NCBI GenBank assembly: GCA_033032175.1 | Contig: CM065304.1 | Location: 2,790,001 to 2,854,000, forward strand | Direction of reading: 5' to 3' | Length of the DNA: 64,000 nucleotides | Origin: Saturnia japonica | Lineage: Eukaryota; Arthropoda; Insecta; Lepidoptera; Saturniidae | Part shown: in pieces, positions 10,660 to 22,069 of the stretch | Layout of the letters: each line of letters starts with the position of its first letter | How positions within the stretch are numbered: the stretch's first letter is position 1 | Translations under genes and position numbers: made by a program | Notes under the pieces: generated by a model | The model's database searches: none | Seen by the model: the letters and a program-made list of their open reading frames with translations, nothing else | Told to the model about the DNA's origin: nothing

Positions 10660-12406
10660 CAGTGGCGTAGCTAGCATAGGTGGCACCCGGGGCGGATTTT
10701 ATAGGTGTCACCCCAAAACTCAATTGAAACTGTTAAAATAAAAAAAGTTATTATCATTTACGTTTTATTAAAATACGAGTACCTATTACAAATATTTGAA
10801 TATTATGTGAAACAAATTACTTTGTTAAAAATTAAAATTTCTTCCTTCTAGCTTTGACACTAGCGAACTCCGAAATCACGTCACAATCACATTTATATTT
10901 TTTGTTGCTTCATGTTCTATCATTAAAATACCAAGATTGTTTAATCTGGTTTCAGTCATTGTAGACCGCAAGTAATTTTTAATTAATTTTAATTTGCTGA
11001 AACTTCTCTCACATGAAGCAACTGATGCACATATTGTTATAAATAACTTTAGTGCGACCGTAAGATTCGGAAGAGATTCTGTAAAATCTCATTCCACAAT
11101 AAATTTCAAAAAGTCTAGTGTCACCCAATTAGAGACAGTAATATTAGCCGCTTTTAAATGTCTTCTCAATCTTGGTATTTCTAAAAGGAGTTCTGTTTCT
11201 GATACTTCATAGTAAAGGTTAGTAAATTTTGATATAGCAAATTTTAACTGTTCAGTGTTTGCCGAAAGCAAGGTCTTTGACTGCACAACCTCAAACAATG
11301 AAGCTACGTCTTTAATGAACTTTACTCTTGTTTCGAGTTCAATATTGAATCTGTCAAGACATTCTAACATGTCCTTTTGAAGTTCCGCTCTAAGTATAAG
11401 TCCAGCAACGGTGGACGATGCTAACTCACCGGGCATGCGTTTCTTGCGACGAATTCGTCGTTCCATCGAAATGTTGTATTTTTCCGATTTTTGTACAGCA
11501 AAATCTATTGCCTCTTCTGCTAGATGCAACTGTTTTTCCAATGAATAGACGAAGTGCTTTTAGTTTTATGATTATTTCATCAACACATAAACCTTTACTT
11601 TGTAATGTAATCTGAGCATTTTTCACTTCCCTTAGCACATCATTCCAAAAGAAAATAAAACAATGAAATGAGAAATTGCACACAGCAGGCAAAAGATTTT
11701 GTGCAGCACCTCTACTTTCTAAATTTACGTCTTGGTCACATAGTTCCTCAATTGCAGATATTATCCCCTCAAAATTTTCAGCCAATACTTTTACTGCACC
11801 ATAATGAGCACTCCAGCGCGTTGTCGAAAGTCTTTTAACAGATGCTTTGCTGTGATTGAGGAGCACTTTCCAACGGCTTGTGGAAGTTGAAAAAAAGTTA
11901 AGTATTGTTTCCACTGCTCCGAAAAATGTAACACAAGTCATATTTTGTGCGAACGAATGTTGGCCGCATAAATTAATTGAATGATCTATACAACCAATAA
12001 AAATTGCTTTATTGTTTTTTTCTTTTATAATAGCTTGCACTCCTCTATGTATACCACTCATAACTGCAGCATTATCATAACCTTGAGAACAACACATCAT
12101 AATATCTAAGCCATCGTTTTCAAGCTTCTTTAGTATTTCAGTGCTTAAATCAGCTGCTTTTTTCCATGTAAAGGAAATAAACCTAAGAATACTGTGACTT
12201 CTACTTTTCTATTATTAATTTTTACATAACGAATCACTTCAGACATTTGATCGACATGTGAAACGTCAGGTGTACTATCAAACATGATTCCAAAATATTT
12301 GGCCGATTTAATTTCGTTGACAAGCTGACATTTTACATGATTAGCTAAAACATTTATGAACTCATATGTTCTTTGAGTACTGCATCATACTTTGACAGCA
12401 GTTTAA
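10660..12406 (-). pseudogene. hAT transposase relic with 3' TIR
   Basis: Transcribed right to left. From 12400 downward the frame pieces show FGIMFDSTPDVSHVDQM, then QGYDNAAVMSGIHRGVQ with the HS-N-G context of the catalytic region, then TTRWSAHYGAV. The C-terminus, near 11200-10930, carries a hAT dimerisation region including CASVASCERSFSKLK and TRLNNLGILMIEHE. This resembles hAT-Tip100/ZMYM-like transposases. At least four frameshifts or stops break it. The element's right-hand terminus, CAGTGGCGTAGCTAGC at 10660, has the hAT CAGTG start. The upstream half of the gene is missing: an RTE LINE abuts at 12407, so an insertion or deletion removed the N-terminal half. Cut-and-paste activity is lost. 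Confidence 0.8.
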
Positions 12407-13487
12407 CTCATCATCATTTCAGCCGCAGGACGTCCACTGCTGAACATAGGCCTCCCCCATAGATCTCCAGAGCGACCGATCTTGTGCGGCCTGCACCCAA
12501 CGGCTCCCAGCGACCTTTATTATGTCGTCTTTCCATCTAGTGGGGGGCCGTCCTACACTGCGCTTTCCGGTGCGTGGTCTCCACTCGAGAACCTTTCTGC
12601 CCCAACGGCCGTCAGTTCTCCGAACTATGTGCCCCGCCCACTGCCACTTCAACTTGCTAATCCTTTTGGCTATGTCGGTTACCTTAGTTTGTCTACGGAT
12701 CTCCTCATTTCTGATTCGATCTCGTAGAGAAACACCAAGCATAGCCCTCTCCATAGCTCGCTGAGCGACCTTGAGCTTTCTTATGAGGCCCACAGTGAGC
12801 GACCCCGTCTTTGTGTCGTATGTCATCACTGGCAACACACACTGGACTAAGACTTTCGTCTTGAGGCACTGAGGTATTTTGGACGAGAAGACGTCGCGCA
12901 GTTTCCCGAACGCTGCCCAGCCGAGTTGGATTCGTCGACTGACCTCTTTTTCAAAGTTGGCCCTACCTAACTGGACTGTTTGTCCTAGGTAGACATATTC
13001 TACAACAATTTCTAGACAAGAGTTCCCAACTGATACTGGGGTGGGCACCACATGGACATTCGACATGATTTTCGTCTTGTCCATGTTCATTTTAAGGCCC
13101 ACCTGTTGAGAAACTTTGTCGAGGTCATCGAGCATTGTGCCAAGATCTTCCAGCGATTCTGCCATGACTACGATGTCGTCAGCAAATCGAAGGTGAGTGA
13201 TGTACTCGCCATTGACATTGATGCCGAGTCCTTGCAATTCCAGCAGCTTGAAGGCATCCTCTAGAGCGGCGGTAAACAGTTTCGGAGATATTACGTCTCC
13301 CTGTCTAACGCCTCTTCTCAAAGGAATTGCCTTCGTGCACTGCTCCTGTACTAGGACCGATTTGGTGGCGTTGTTGTACAAGCACTTCAATATTTCGATA
13401 TATCGATAGTCAATACGGCACCGCTAGAGAGACTGCAACACTGCCCAGGTTTCGACCGAATCAAAGGCTTTTTCGTAGTTCACGAAC
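12407..13487 (-). pseudogene. RTE-clade LINE, 3' part with reverse transcriptase
   Basis: Long minus-strand frame (12419-13390, 323 codons) that continues upstream in the same frame to 13487 through one TAG. Motifs in order: NYEKAFDSV (first catalytic aspartate, upstream of the stop), GVRQGDVISPKLF (residues 27-39 of the open part), FADDIV (69-74, the catalytic aspartate pair), YVYLGQTV, then the thumb and the conserved WQWAGHIVRRTDGRWG, RRPPTRWKDDI-like and WTSCG end typical of RTE elements in insects. The 3' tail is a short (TGA)n microsatellite. The endonuclease domain is absent because the LTR at 13488 cuts the element. It is nearly identical to the copy at 21149. Confidence 0.9.
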
Positions 13488-13771
13488 TGTTATAAGGGAC
13501 TTTAAAAATCCCTTTTTAAAAAAAGAATTATTTTAAGATAGATATATAATATATATTAATTGTTTGACACTGAATTAAAATTAATATTATAATTAAAACG
13601 GACTATGAGTGTCACGGACTGGGTCTGAGATGGAACTGAGGATGAGCTACGGGATCGTGAGAGGGCTGGGCGAAGTGCTGACGCTAAATACTGGGAATGG
13701 TCTAAGGAGGATATGGTTTTGTGATACTAGAGAAAGGTTGGCACTTTAGGGTACATACTTCGGGTATAACA
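13488..13771 (-). mobile_element. LTR (284 bp) of an errantivirus-like element
   Basis: Bounded by TGTTATA at 13488 and TATAACA at 13771, a perfect 7-base inverted terminus with TG...CA ends. On the minus strand it is preceded by the purine tract GCGGGGGGC (13772-13780), as expected of the polypurine tract before a 3' LTR, and by the env relic further upstream. It therefore reads as a 3' LTR. The left flank is RTE coding sequence, so the provirus landed in the RTE LINE. No 5' LTR, gag or pol is present in the window. Confidence 0.7.
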
Positions 13772-13814
13772 GCCCCCCGCGTAAAAGAAAACTTTTGCAG
13801 TAAAGTGCAAAGTT

Positions 13815-15005
13815 TTAATGTGATGTTCTTAAACGAGGAACGGAAATTTCCGTTGTTTCCTCAACACCAGGGCCAGGGACTGTGGTTCGTGAGGTTTTGA
13901 AGGAAGTTAGGTTTTGGTAAAATTTCTTATACAGTATCAATGGAATTATAGCTATAATCAATACAAGTGTACAATATGTTAAAATTGGATAAGTTGAATT
14001 GTATTCTAAAAGGTAATTTGGATCTTCTGATAGTTTATCTATTGAGGATAAAATTTGATTAGTAACAATATCTAAATCCTTTAACTTATCCAAGTTTGTT
14101 TCTACAATTTTCATAGGTGGTATGTTAGTTAAGTCTAGTCTTTTAATATTACAACAAACATCAGTAATAATATTGAAATCGGATCTTACAGGGTTCACAT
14201 TAATGTTAATATTAAATTTACCGGATAGTTCTGTATTTCGGCATATGGCGGTACAATTAGAAGGTAAGTTTAAAAATCCTGTGCCTGATATTTTGAATTC
14301 CGTTATATTAGCATTACAATCGACTGTTAACTTGGATACCTTTGATTGAACATACAGAAAGTGGTTATTGTTAAGCCTATTGCCATATGTCGATGTCACA
14401 ATTCATAAATTTAGGATTACATTGATCCGGTAAGGAGTCTAATACTTTTAACATCAGTTCTGTTTCACAGGTGGGGTTTGTATTCACAGGGTATATTCTG
14501 TTACAGTTTTACAAATATAAATACTATTTGGAATTACTTTACACATTTTTAAGCTATTCATATAACAATAATAAGATTTATCTTTACTAATACTTACATA
14601 GTTAGAAGTAGGGATAATTAATGAATACGAAACTGGTTTTTCAACATCGTGTAGTAATGGTATAGGGATGGTTTTATACACATCATAAATTTTATGAGTT
14701 ACCAGCGGGATTTTGCAAGCAAATATTATTCGTTTACTTGCATAGTTGGTACTTAATTCACTTATATCTATAATAACATGAATATTTTCTAAATCTAAGT
14801 TTACAGGAAGTTCCAGCGATCTGGGTAAGTATCTAATATTATTCAATAATTCATAATACAATTCCTTATGTGTAAGTACAGATGGGTGAAGAACATGGCT
14901 TTTAGTAAACATAATTGCATTCTGCAAATCTTCCATTTTAAACGACAAAGTTAACGTATTTCTTCTAAATAAAGCAATAGATAACAGTTTCGTGTTTTTA
15001 TTCAT
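13815..15005 (-). pseudogene. env: Errantivirus-type env relic (baculovirus F-like)
   Basis: Two open pieces on the minus strand, 14484-15005 (173 codons) and 13815-14399 (194 codons), lie head to tail upstream of the LTR. The second contains regularly spaced cysteines, asparagine-rich sites and a single hydrophobic anchor of about 22 residues near its C-terminus followed by a short basic tail. This is the layout of the envelope glycoprotein of insect gypsy-type endogenous retroviruses, related to the baculovirus F protein. The pieces are separated by a stop and frame change near 14400-14484. The N-terminal region upstream of 15005, including any signal peptide and cleavage site, is missing. 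It cannot make a full envelope protein. Family identity is inferred from architecture and position beside the LTR. Confidence 0.7.
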
Positions 15006-15009
15006 CTAA

Positions 15010-16280
15010 TATTATTTTTAGTTTCGTATTCTGGTATGGTATGGTATGGTCGTGTTTATATTTGAACATTCTCCAATAGTCTGTAAGTTACAGTACTTTA
15101 ATACTAAAATATAAATTTACGTTTAGAATTCCAAACCAAGCACAGCTTGTAGGTACTGTGGTAACCAAGACTCAGGTATACGTGTAGGTACATTTAAAGA
15201 TGCAATAAACTCGCAGACAAAACATCATATTCACCATACAATACAGATCATTCTTTGCCGACATGTCTGGTCGAGGTCTGTTAATAAGTTATCCATATTT
15301 TGTATAAAACTGGGAAAAAAGTTTTTTCATATATTTTACGACTGCTAGATTCATATGTATTAATTATGTTTTGTTTACTTTAAGACTAGAGGTTTAGATC
15401 TTTAATGGTTATTCTTACTTAATTATTATTTAATTTTCTCCGGTCTATTTTAATTCTTATCCGTTTTCTCTTTTTTTCTTCTCTTTCTCCGGCCGTCTAC
15501 GGGGTTTGTTTCGTAGGTCAAAATTTCCAGAACGAAAACGTTAGAACCAAACACGTACCGTGCTTTCTTTTACAGTAGCTTCCCCATATCTTATTAATAT
15601 TAAGTGAGTACTTCTTGTATATATGTATAAATATTATATGTATGTATGTAATTGGTTTTTTCGGAAACGTATCCAACGATTTCGTTGAAACTTTACATTT
15701 AGATAATGTTTTACATTCCAAGTTTACCTAGATGGGTCTTTTTCTGTTTATGAGACACCGAGCACAGCTGTCAGCTCGGACGCCCAGATATTACATCATT
15801 AATTCTTCGAGCTGTTTTTGCAGCGCTGATGCCACTATATCCGTGCCACAATGAAGAGATTCTGAATTGAATTTTGATAAGATCGTGTATGATAATCGAA
15901 ATCGTCCGTCGTACTGGTTGGTTGGACACAGGAGGCAGCCAAACATTACTGCAGAAGTGTACTGTTATGAATTGCAAATTATGATGAACGCGCTCGCTGT
16001 CAAACAATTGAGACTTTTGAGTTGTTGTAGTCCAGTCTTTCTTCCCAACAACACTTTTGCATACACCGCACAACGGACCGTCTCAAAACTACAGGAGTTA
16101 CGGCTGGAATCTCCGTCACCAACCGTACTCACCAGACCTTGTTCCAACCCAGTGAACACGTTACCTTACCTTGACCATCACACACTTGGCATACGGTCAC
16201 AGCGTTTTGATATACACATGAAATAAAACTGATGTCATTAATGATGTCTAATTTGTGTCACACACTTTGGTATTTAATAT
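15010..16280. other. Intergenic DNA with unassigned open frames
   Basis: A GGTATGGTATGGTATGGT run occurs near 15035. Between 15780 and 16230 both strands are open for about 100 codons (plus 15867-16226; minus 15771-16073) with less AT bias than the surroundings. Neither frame has a recognisable domain or convincing splice signals. It may be an old mobile-element scrap. Confidence 0.3.
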
Positions 16281-16334
16281 AGCGACATACTGATATAAAA
16301 AATCGGTTGTCTGTAAAGTCGGTTTACTGACGAT

Positions 16335-16845
16335 AGTTGAACGTGACAACGTCATAAGAAAATACTGATGGAATGGTATCATTTTTCAAAAGAAAATTTT
16401 AATTTTATTTATAGTTTTGTCAATTATAGCATAACCTACAATGGCTGCACTAGCGGACCGATGCTATTTATTTTAATGATGAAAGCACGAATATTCGACA
16501 ATATATCACTGAACATATATTTAATATCGAAAGAATCATTACCTTTATCGCCACAATTATCGTTGCTATAAGCAATTGACACCACATTCACTTTTCACTG
16601 CACTTCATACTTGACGAAAACATGTAAATGTATTATTGTATAGCAGCTGTCCACGCGGACGCATCGCTCACTCAAGTAGGAGAGAAACAGATGTCGAACG
16701 CTGACGAACGCGGAGGACGATTGTGCCTCTTTGTCGCTCGTTCCGCGCTCTCACTTGCGAGCAGAGCGAGGTAACGCCGCATGAGTCATTCTTTTCGTGC
16801 GTGCAGCCGGCTCCATCGAATTATAAGACGTTGTCACGTCAAAAA
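16335..16845. repeat. Candidate MITE with inverted arms
   Basis: ACGTGACAACGTCATAAG near 16340 and TTATAAGACGTTGTCACGT near 16822 are inverse of each other with about one mismatch in 17. The interior carries a GC-rich block at 16640-16815 (CACGCGGACGCATCGCTC, GTGCAGCCGGCTCC). This looks like a short non-autonomous DNA element, or an old one whose outermost ends were not located. Confidence 0.45.
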
Positions 16846-16849
16846 TGTG

Positions 16850-18105
16850 ATTTTAATATTATGTAATGGCATTATTTTATATTACGTTCTGCTGTAATAT
16901 GAATAGTATATTGTTACGTACTATCAGAGTGTATGTTTTTCCGTACAACTGACATAACGATAAAATCCTACAATCACACAACTGATAAGTCACATTTTGA
17001 CTTAAAGTAGACATAGTAAGAATTCAGAACTTTATATAAAAAATAAGTCAATTTATTAAATGTTGTCCGATATAACAGTACATCTTATTGTTACATAACT
17101 GGGAAGTCAGTATTTTTACGTGCGGTTCATTTAAGTAATGTATTTTCATGTTTACTTTTTTATATTGATATAAAATGGCACTGCCACGATTTTGTTCTAG
17201 GCATCGTTTTGTTTTATACATTGAATATAAGGGTTTGTTTTTATGAACCAATTATTAGCTCCTATAAGTAACACGAACACATCAATTTGTCCTACTGCCG
17301 GAGTACCTCCAGTGTTGACTGGATTGTACTTTCACAGTAGAATGACTATTGAGTCATTTAACATGCAAGTGCGAATCAGGTTCATAGTTACTTCAGCAGT
17401 AACTTGAAAATTTAGTCGATATAAAAAATAATAATATTCATGTTATCGACCTTTACCGCCAATATTTTTATCAAAATAACGTCAGGGTTGTAATTTCCCA
17501 CATCATGAATATATTAAACGGATGTGAAAAGTACGTCACAGATATATAAAACTTGTTACACCACTATATTACATAAAAATAGCGAAATAATAAGTCATTT
17601 TTAGCTTTATACTGCGTGATTTTTGTTACATAACGCGTGATAATCGTATCGCGCGACATTGAGCAAATGTTATTTAGATATTACATAGACTTATATTTGT
17701 CCACTGGGAATTGATTTCCGTTTATTTCGGAATTTGGATAACTTTTTACAGAGGAAATAACGCATATAAAGAGTTAATCGATTCCCATGCTAAGCATATC
17801 TATAGCGGAGGCGTCAATAAACTTCCATTAAAATGGCAAAAGTATATCGACGATTCTTCGAGTAATTAAAGATATCCTTTTTATTTCATTTTAATAGTAA
17901 TAAAGAGCTGATTGACTTGTGCATTGTGAGCGCGAGCGGTATGATACGTGTTGAAAGCAACATTTCTGTGTCTTCACCAAAACGATATGTAGGGTTATTG
18001 AATAATGTCATTGTACGTATATTTTTAATTATATAACTAACTCGGATCTGCTTTCGTGGACTACAGCGTTACTCAGGGTTAATGTGGTAGTAGACTAGAC
18101 CTATC
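16850..18105. other. Intergenic DNA, no supported gene
   Basis: AT-rich. A few palindromic dinucleotide-rich stretches occur (GCGTGATAATCGTATCGCGCG near 17635), but there is no coding sequence or clear repeat. Confidence 0.35.
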
Positions 18106-18109
18106 AAAA

Positions 18110-18193
18110 CTTATGGCGATCTGCTTGCGCCCACTAAGAATCTGCGCCCGGGTGCCTCGCACCCCTTGCACCCCCGGGTAGAGCCGGCCCTGG
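18110..18193 (-). repeat. GC-rich end resembling a hAT-type terminus
   Basis: On the minus strand the segment begins CAGGGCCGGCTCTACCCGGG and continues through GGGGTGCGAGGCACCCGGGC. The CAGGGCCGGC start is a familiar hAT/MITE terminus. No matching opposite end was found nearby, so it may be a solitary end. Confidence 0.4.
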
Positions 18194-18499
18194 ATTTATT
18201 AAGGTCCGCTCTATGTAAATTGTAGTTGCTCCCATTACCCTATTTCCTAGCTCTTATTACCCCGTTCTCCCCTATTTCCGACATTTGATTCAAAAACATG
18301 GTTTCTAATTTTGTTTTTTGTTATATTAAAATTTTTGTGAAACCCTTCGTAAAAAAAATCATATTTAATTTGTTATCTATTTACTTAGTAATATAAAAAG
18401 ATTGATATTTCAAAAGGAACAAAAAAAACATGCGTGCTGTTCACACGTTAAAAGTGAAACCTTCCGAAAGCATAAAAGTATCTTCTTTAAAATCTCGTT

Positions 18500-18800
18500 T
18501 AAAAATTGTAAATCAGCGTGACTCGAGCTGTACTCGTACTGTATATATAACATTGCGTATAAATAAGTCTGCTCGTCACACCGCTAGACTAATTCGATGA
18601 AGACCGCAATTGTGATCATCAGGTCTTTGTATAATGTATTTCTATCTCATTCTCTCGCAGGCTATACCCTGTAAATGTATTATATATGCCTGTCTTTTTT
18701 TAGTGTCGTTTTTTATCATCACGTTTCAAGTCACAACAGTACCTAACCTATTAAAGAACTTTTACTTCAAAATATTTATGTTTGGTCGGGATTTTACATA
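18500..18800 (+). repeat. Dispersed repeat, copy 1
   Basis: Shares with 20095-20350, in order, CTCGTACTGTA, GTCACACCGCTAG, the GATGA-GACCG region, TCTCTCGCAGGCTA, CCTGTA-ATGT, and TTTCAAGTCACAA-AGTAC followed by AACTTTTACTTCAAAA. Both copies are in the same orientation about 1.6 kb apart. Unknown family; no coding. Confidence 0.55.
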
Positions 18801-20090
18801 TTCTGGTAACACCACACACATAATCACAAACTTATACTACCACTATACACACGGATACTTAACTTGGCTTCGCCTGTTTGTGTTTCTATAATAATATTAT
18901 TTTATTAAGTCTGCAGGTATTTTTTAAATCTTAGTTATAGTACTAGTAGGAGTAGTAGGTACCTATCGAATAATAAGTTTGATACTAGGCATGAAATGAT
19001 TGTTATTTAAAAATAATTGTCATAGCTAAGAAATTATATTTTTTATAACTGCTATTTCACCTGTGTTGTAAGAATTATATATCTGCAACAAATGTGGACC
19101 CTTTTTTTAGCCATCAAAGCTTACTGTTTTATCTGACTTCAACAAAAGTCGGGAGGTTACTCAATAGGCTATTTGACTGGTTTTTGGAAACTTTTTTATA
19201 CTTATCAACGTGACGTATATACTTTATCAAAGTGACGTCACATGTTTGTTAATAACATAGAGGGAATTGAATCAGACTAATTACTTTTTCTTTCCCTAAT
19301 AAGTGAAACCGCGATATACAAAACAAGAGTAATCGAAAAACAACGTTGTGTTTGGTGTTTGTCCATAAATTAAAATTATCAAAAAAATAATGTTGTGGTA
19401 CATGTAATTATAACTGCATTAGATCCAATATATAACAATATATTTCTATGACGAGTTAAAGTGCATTTTAGCTCATCAAATATATTATATTGCATTTATT
19501 GACCATTATTATACGCTATAAATAATGTTTTTAACACGTAATAAATTTTATTTTACTATACTTCTTCCTAATTTGCAGTATGTTATTCGGTTAACCAAGA
19601 GTGTATACATGGGATGTAGGATCAGCGTACACAAAACCCTCAATAAAACACAGAAAAAACTACTACATCTATGAGAAAAACCATTTGTATGTATCTAAAA
19701 ATTGTGTTAATCTACTTAAAGTTGTAGTGAACGATTTATGAGTAGGTACTATTTTTTGAAGATAAGTACATATCTACCGACTGATGAATATGTAAATAGT
19801 GATCGTAAAATATCGCAATAATATCGCTCGATATTTTAATAAGTAATACCTATCAAAATCGCAAAACATCAAGGAACGCAAAGGAACAGCAATGAATGAC
19901 ATACGTGTGACGTCAAGATAGAGTCAGCCAATCCAGTCTGTTTTCGATCACGTGTCGTAAACTCAAAAAAATGTATTTATCTCCTGGGTTTGTTAAATTC
20001 CTTTGACTAGAGCTAAGAAAACCATTACATATTTTAAATTCAAGTGAAATCTTCAAAAATAAAAAAAACCTTGTTTTACATCTCTTTTTA
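18800..20090. other. Intergenic DNA, no supported gene
   Basis: AT-rich. A short CTGACTTCAACAAAAGTCGGG hairpin-like motif occurs at 19135. No open frame with a recognisable domain. Confidence 0.35.
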
Positions 20091-20094
20091 GAAA

Positions 20095-20350
20095 TCCTTT
20101 TTAAGCGGTATTCGAAGTTTCGACTCCTCGTACTGTACATACAATATTGTGTACAACTCTGGTCGTCTCACACCGCTAGGCCGATTGGACGACGATCATA
20201 ATTATTATGAAAATCAGGATTTGTATTAATCGTGTATAACGTGAATGTATTCTACCTCAGTCTCTCGTAGGCTAAATCCTGTAGATGTTTATGTTTCAAA
20301 TCACAAGAGTACTAAGAAGTTTTTACTTCAAAAATACCTATATTATTATA
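20095..20350 (+). repeat. Dispersed repeat, copy 2
   Basis: Second copy of the 18500-18800 unit, same order of matching blocks, roughly 75-80 percent alike by eye. The pair could be two insertions of one unknown element or an old local duplication. Confidence 0.55.
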
Positions 20351-21140
20351 GTGAAAACGCTGACAATGTAACTGATTTAGTGAAATAGAAAATGATACTT
20401 ATTTAAATTTAAATTACTTCATTATTTAAAAGGAAATGAGCGAATTCAATAATTATTTTATGTTTAAACAACGAAAATGAAGACTATACACCCAATAACT
20501 ACTATAATAAATCACCATAAGTATCTATCCCTCTTAGAATTTTCATGATAGGGCATCTATCCATAAAGGCTAGGGCATCTACCCTAAAAAATAGTTCCGG
20601 AAAAACTTAATTACTTCAAAATGAATCATTGTTAGGTGAACAAAAATAAATTTGAATGCAACATAAAATATTAAAGTAGCTATATTCATAGGAATTATTT
20701 ATGGTAAATATATAGCTTTAAAATTTTCAAAAAGTCGTGTATGGATCCCGGTCTTATCCTATAGATTAAGATTTCAAATTTTCAATACCTTCGCGCTTGA
20801 GGCATTTCTAGTAACCAGATAATCGTTGTATAGATATTGTATTGATCTTAGTATAGACACAGAAAACATACTAGTCCGAGAGCTACGAAATCTTTTATCA
20901 TGAGTAGCAATATACATAGTAGTATCATTGCTTAATGATAAACCGAGCGTCAAGACCGCGCGACGTCACATAGTTATGGTATAGGAAGCTGACGAAGATG
21001 TAATTTTTTTTATCGAAATTGTAGCAATATACATGCTACAAATTATCACGTTTCTTATTTATAATGTTAATTTAAGAAAAATAACCGTCCGATCTCGATA
21101 TGCTGATAAAATCATCCTCCTACACCACAACTCCAACGTC
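20350..21140. other. Intergenic DNA, no supported gene
   Basis: AT-rich DNA with no recognisable gene. The short repeated phrase AGGGCATCTA occurs twice near 20552-20580. Confidence 0.3.
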
Positions 21141-21148
21141 CAACGTCC

Positions 21149-21640
21149 AAAATACCTCAGTGCCTCAAGACGAAAGTCCTTGACCAGTGTGTGTTGCCAG
21201 TGATGACATACGGCACAGAGACGTGGTCGCTCACTGTGGGCCTCATAAGAAAGCTCAAGGTCGCTCAGCGAGCTATGGAGAGGGCTATGCTTGGTGTTTC
21301 TCTACGAGATCGAATCAAAAATGAGGAGATCCGTAGACAAACTAAGGTAACCGAAATAGCCAAAAGGATTAGCAAGTTGAAATGGCAGTGGGCGGGGCAC
21401 ATAGTTCGGAGAACTGACGGCCGTTGGGGCAGAAAGGTTCTCGAGTGGAGACCACGCACCGGAAAGCGCAGCGTAGGACAGCCCCCCACTAGATGGAAAG
21501 ACGACATAGTAAAGGTCGCTGGGAGCCGTTGGGTGCAGGCCGCACAAGATCGGTCATTCTGGAGATCTATGGGGGAGGCCTATGTTCAGCAGTGGACGTC
21601 CTGCGGCTGAAATGATGATGATGATGATGATGAAACAAAT
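21149..21640 (+). mobile_element. RTE LINE, 5'-truncated copy (C-terminus of RT)
   Basis: Open from KIPQCLKTKVL at 21149 to the TGA after WTSCG at 21608-21610, followed by a (TGA)n tail. Over the shared ~130 residues after LTVGLIRKLK only about five substitutions separate it from the copy at 12407-13487, indicating recent activity of one family. The RT core is lost to 5' truncation, the usual outcome of LINE retrotransposition. Confidence 0.9.
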
Positions 21641-21859
21641 AAGTTGTAAAACCACCTTGCTTTTATTAAACGTTGATAGGTATGTTTTTAGTTTTTTAAA
21701 GGCTGTCATATTAATAATCATTAACCAGTTAGGTACATGTAATTATTGTCTAATGAATTAATCACACATGTACTTATTAGTAAAGTTCCTAAACCTAAAT
21801 TACCTGCAACATTTAAAAAAATATTTTAACTCTTAAAAAATGAAAATCATATGTAGTAG

Positions 21860-22065
21860 ATGTATATAGAGGGAGACACTTCCATAGACATCAATAACAT
21901 ATCCGTAATGATCTATCCTGTAATAGTCTTCAGACAGTAAACTGCATGACATGGTTTTTGAACTTATTGTCCGGCAAATTAGTAACGTGCTTTGGGATCT
22001 TATTAAAGAACCTAACAATATTACTTTAAAATATTTTATTGGTCCTAGTAAGTAAAACAAAGGGG
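21860..22065 (-). mobile_element. CR1/Jockey-like LINE, extreme 3' coding end
   Basis: The minus strand reads RFFNKIPKHVTNLPDNKFKNH, the conserved last helix region of a LINE ORF2, then a stop and an IDHYGYVIDV-like remainder in another frame. The same segment occurs at 53040-53200 and 58345-58560, and a scrap at 43585-43625. All are minus strand. Confidence 0.65.
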
Positions 22066-22069
22066 GAAT

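Noticed and set aside
15771..16226. Overlapping ~100-codon frames on both strands
   Set aside because: Neither has a recognisable domain, splice context or start context; kept only as an unassigned region.
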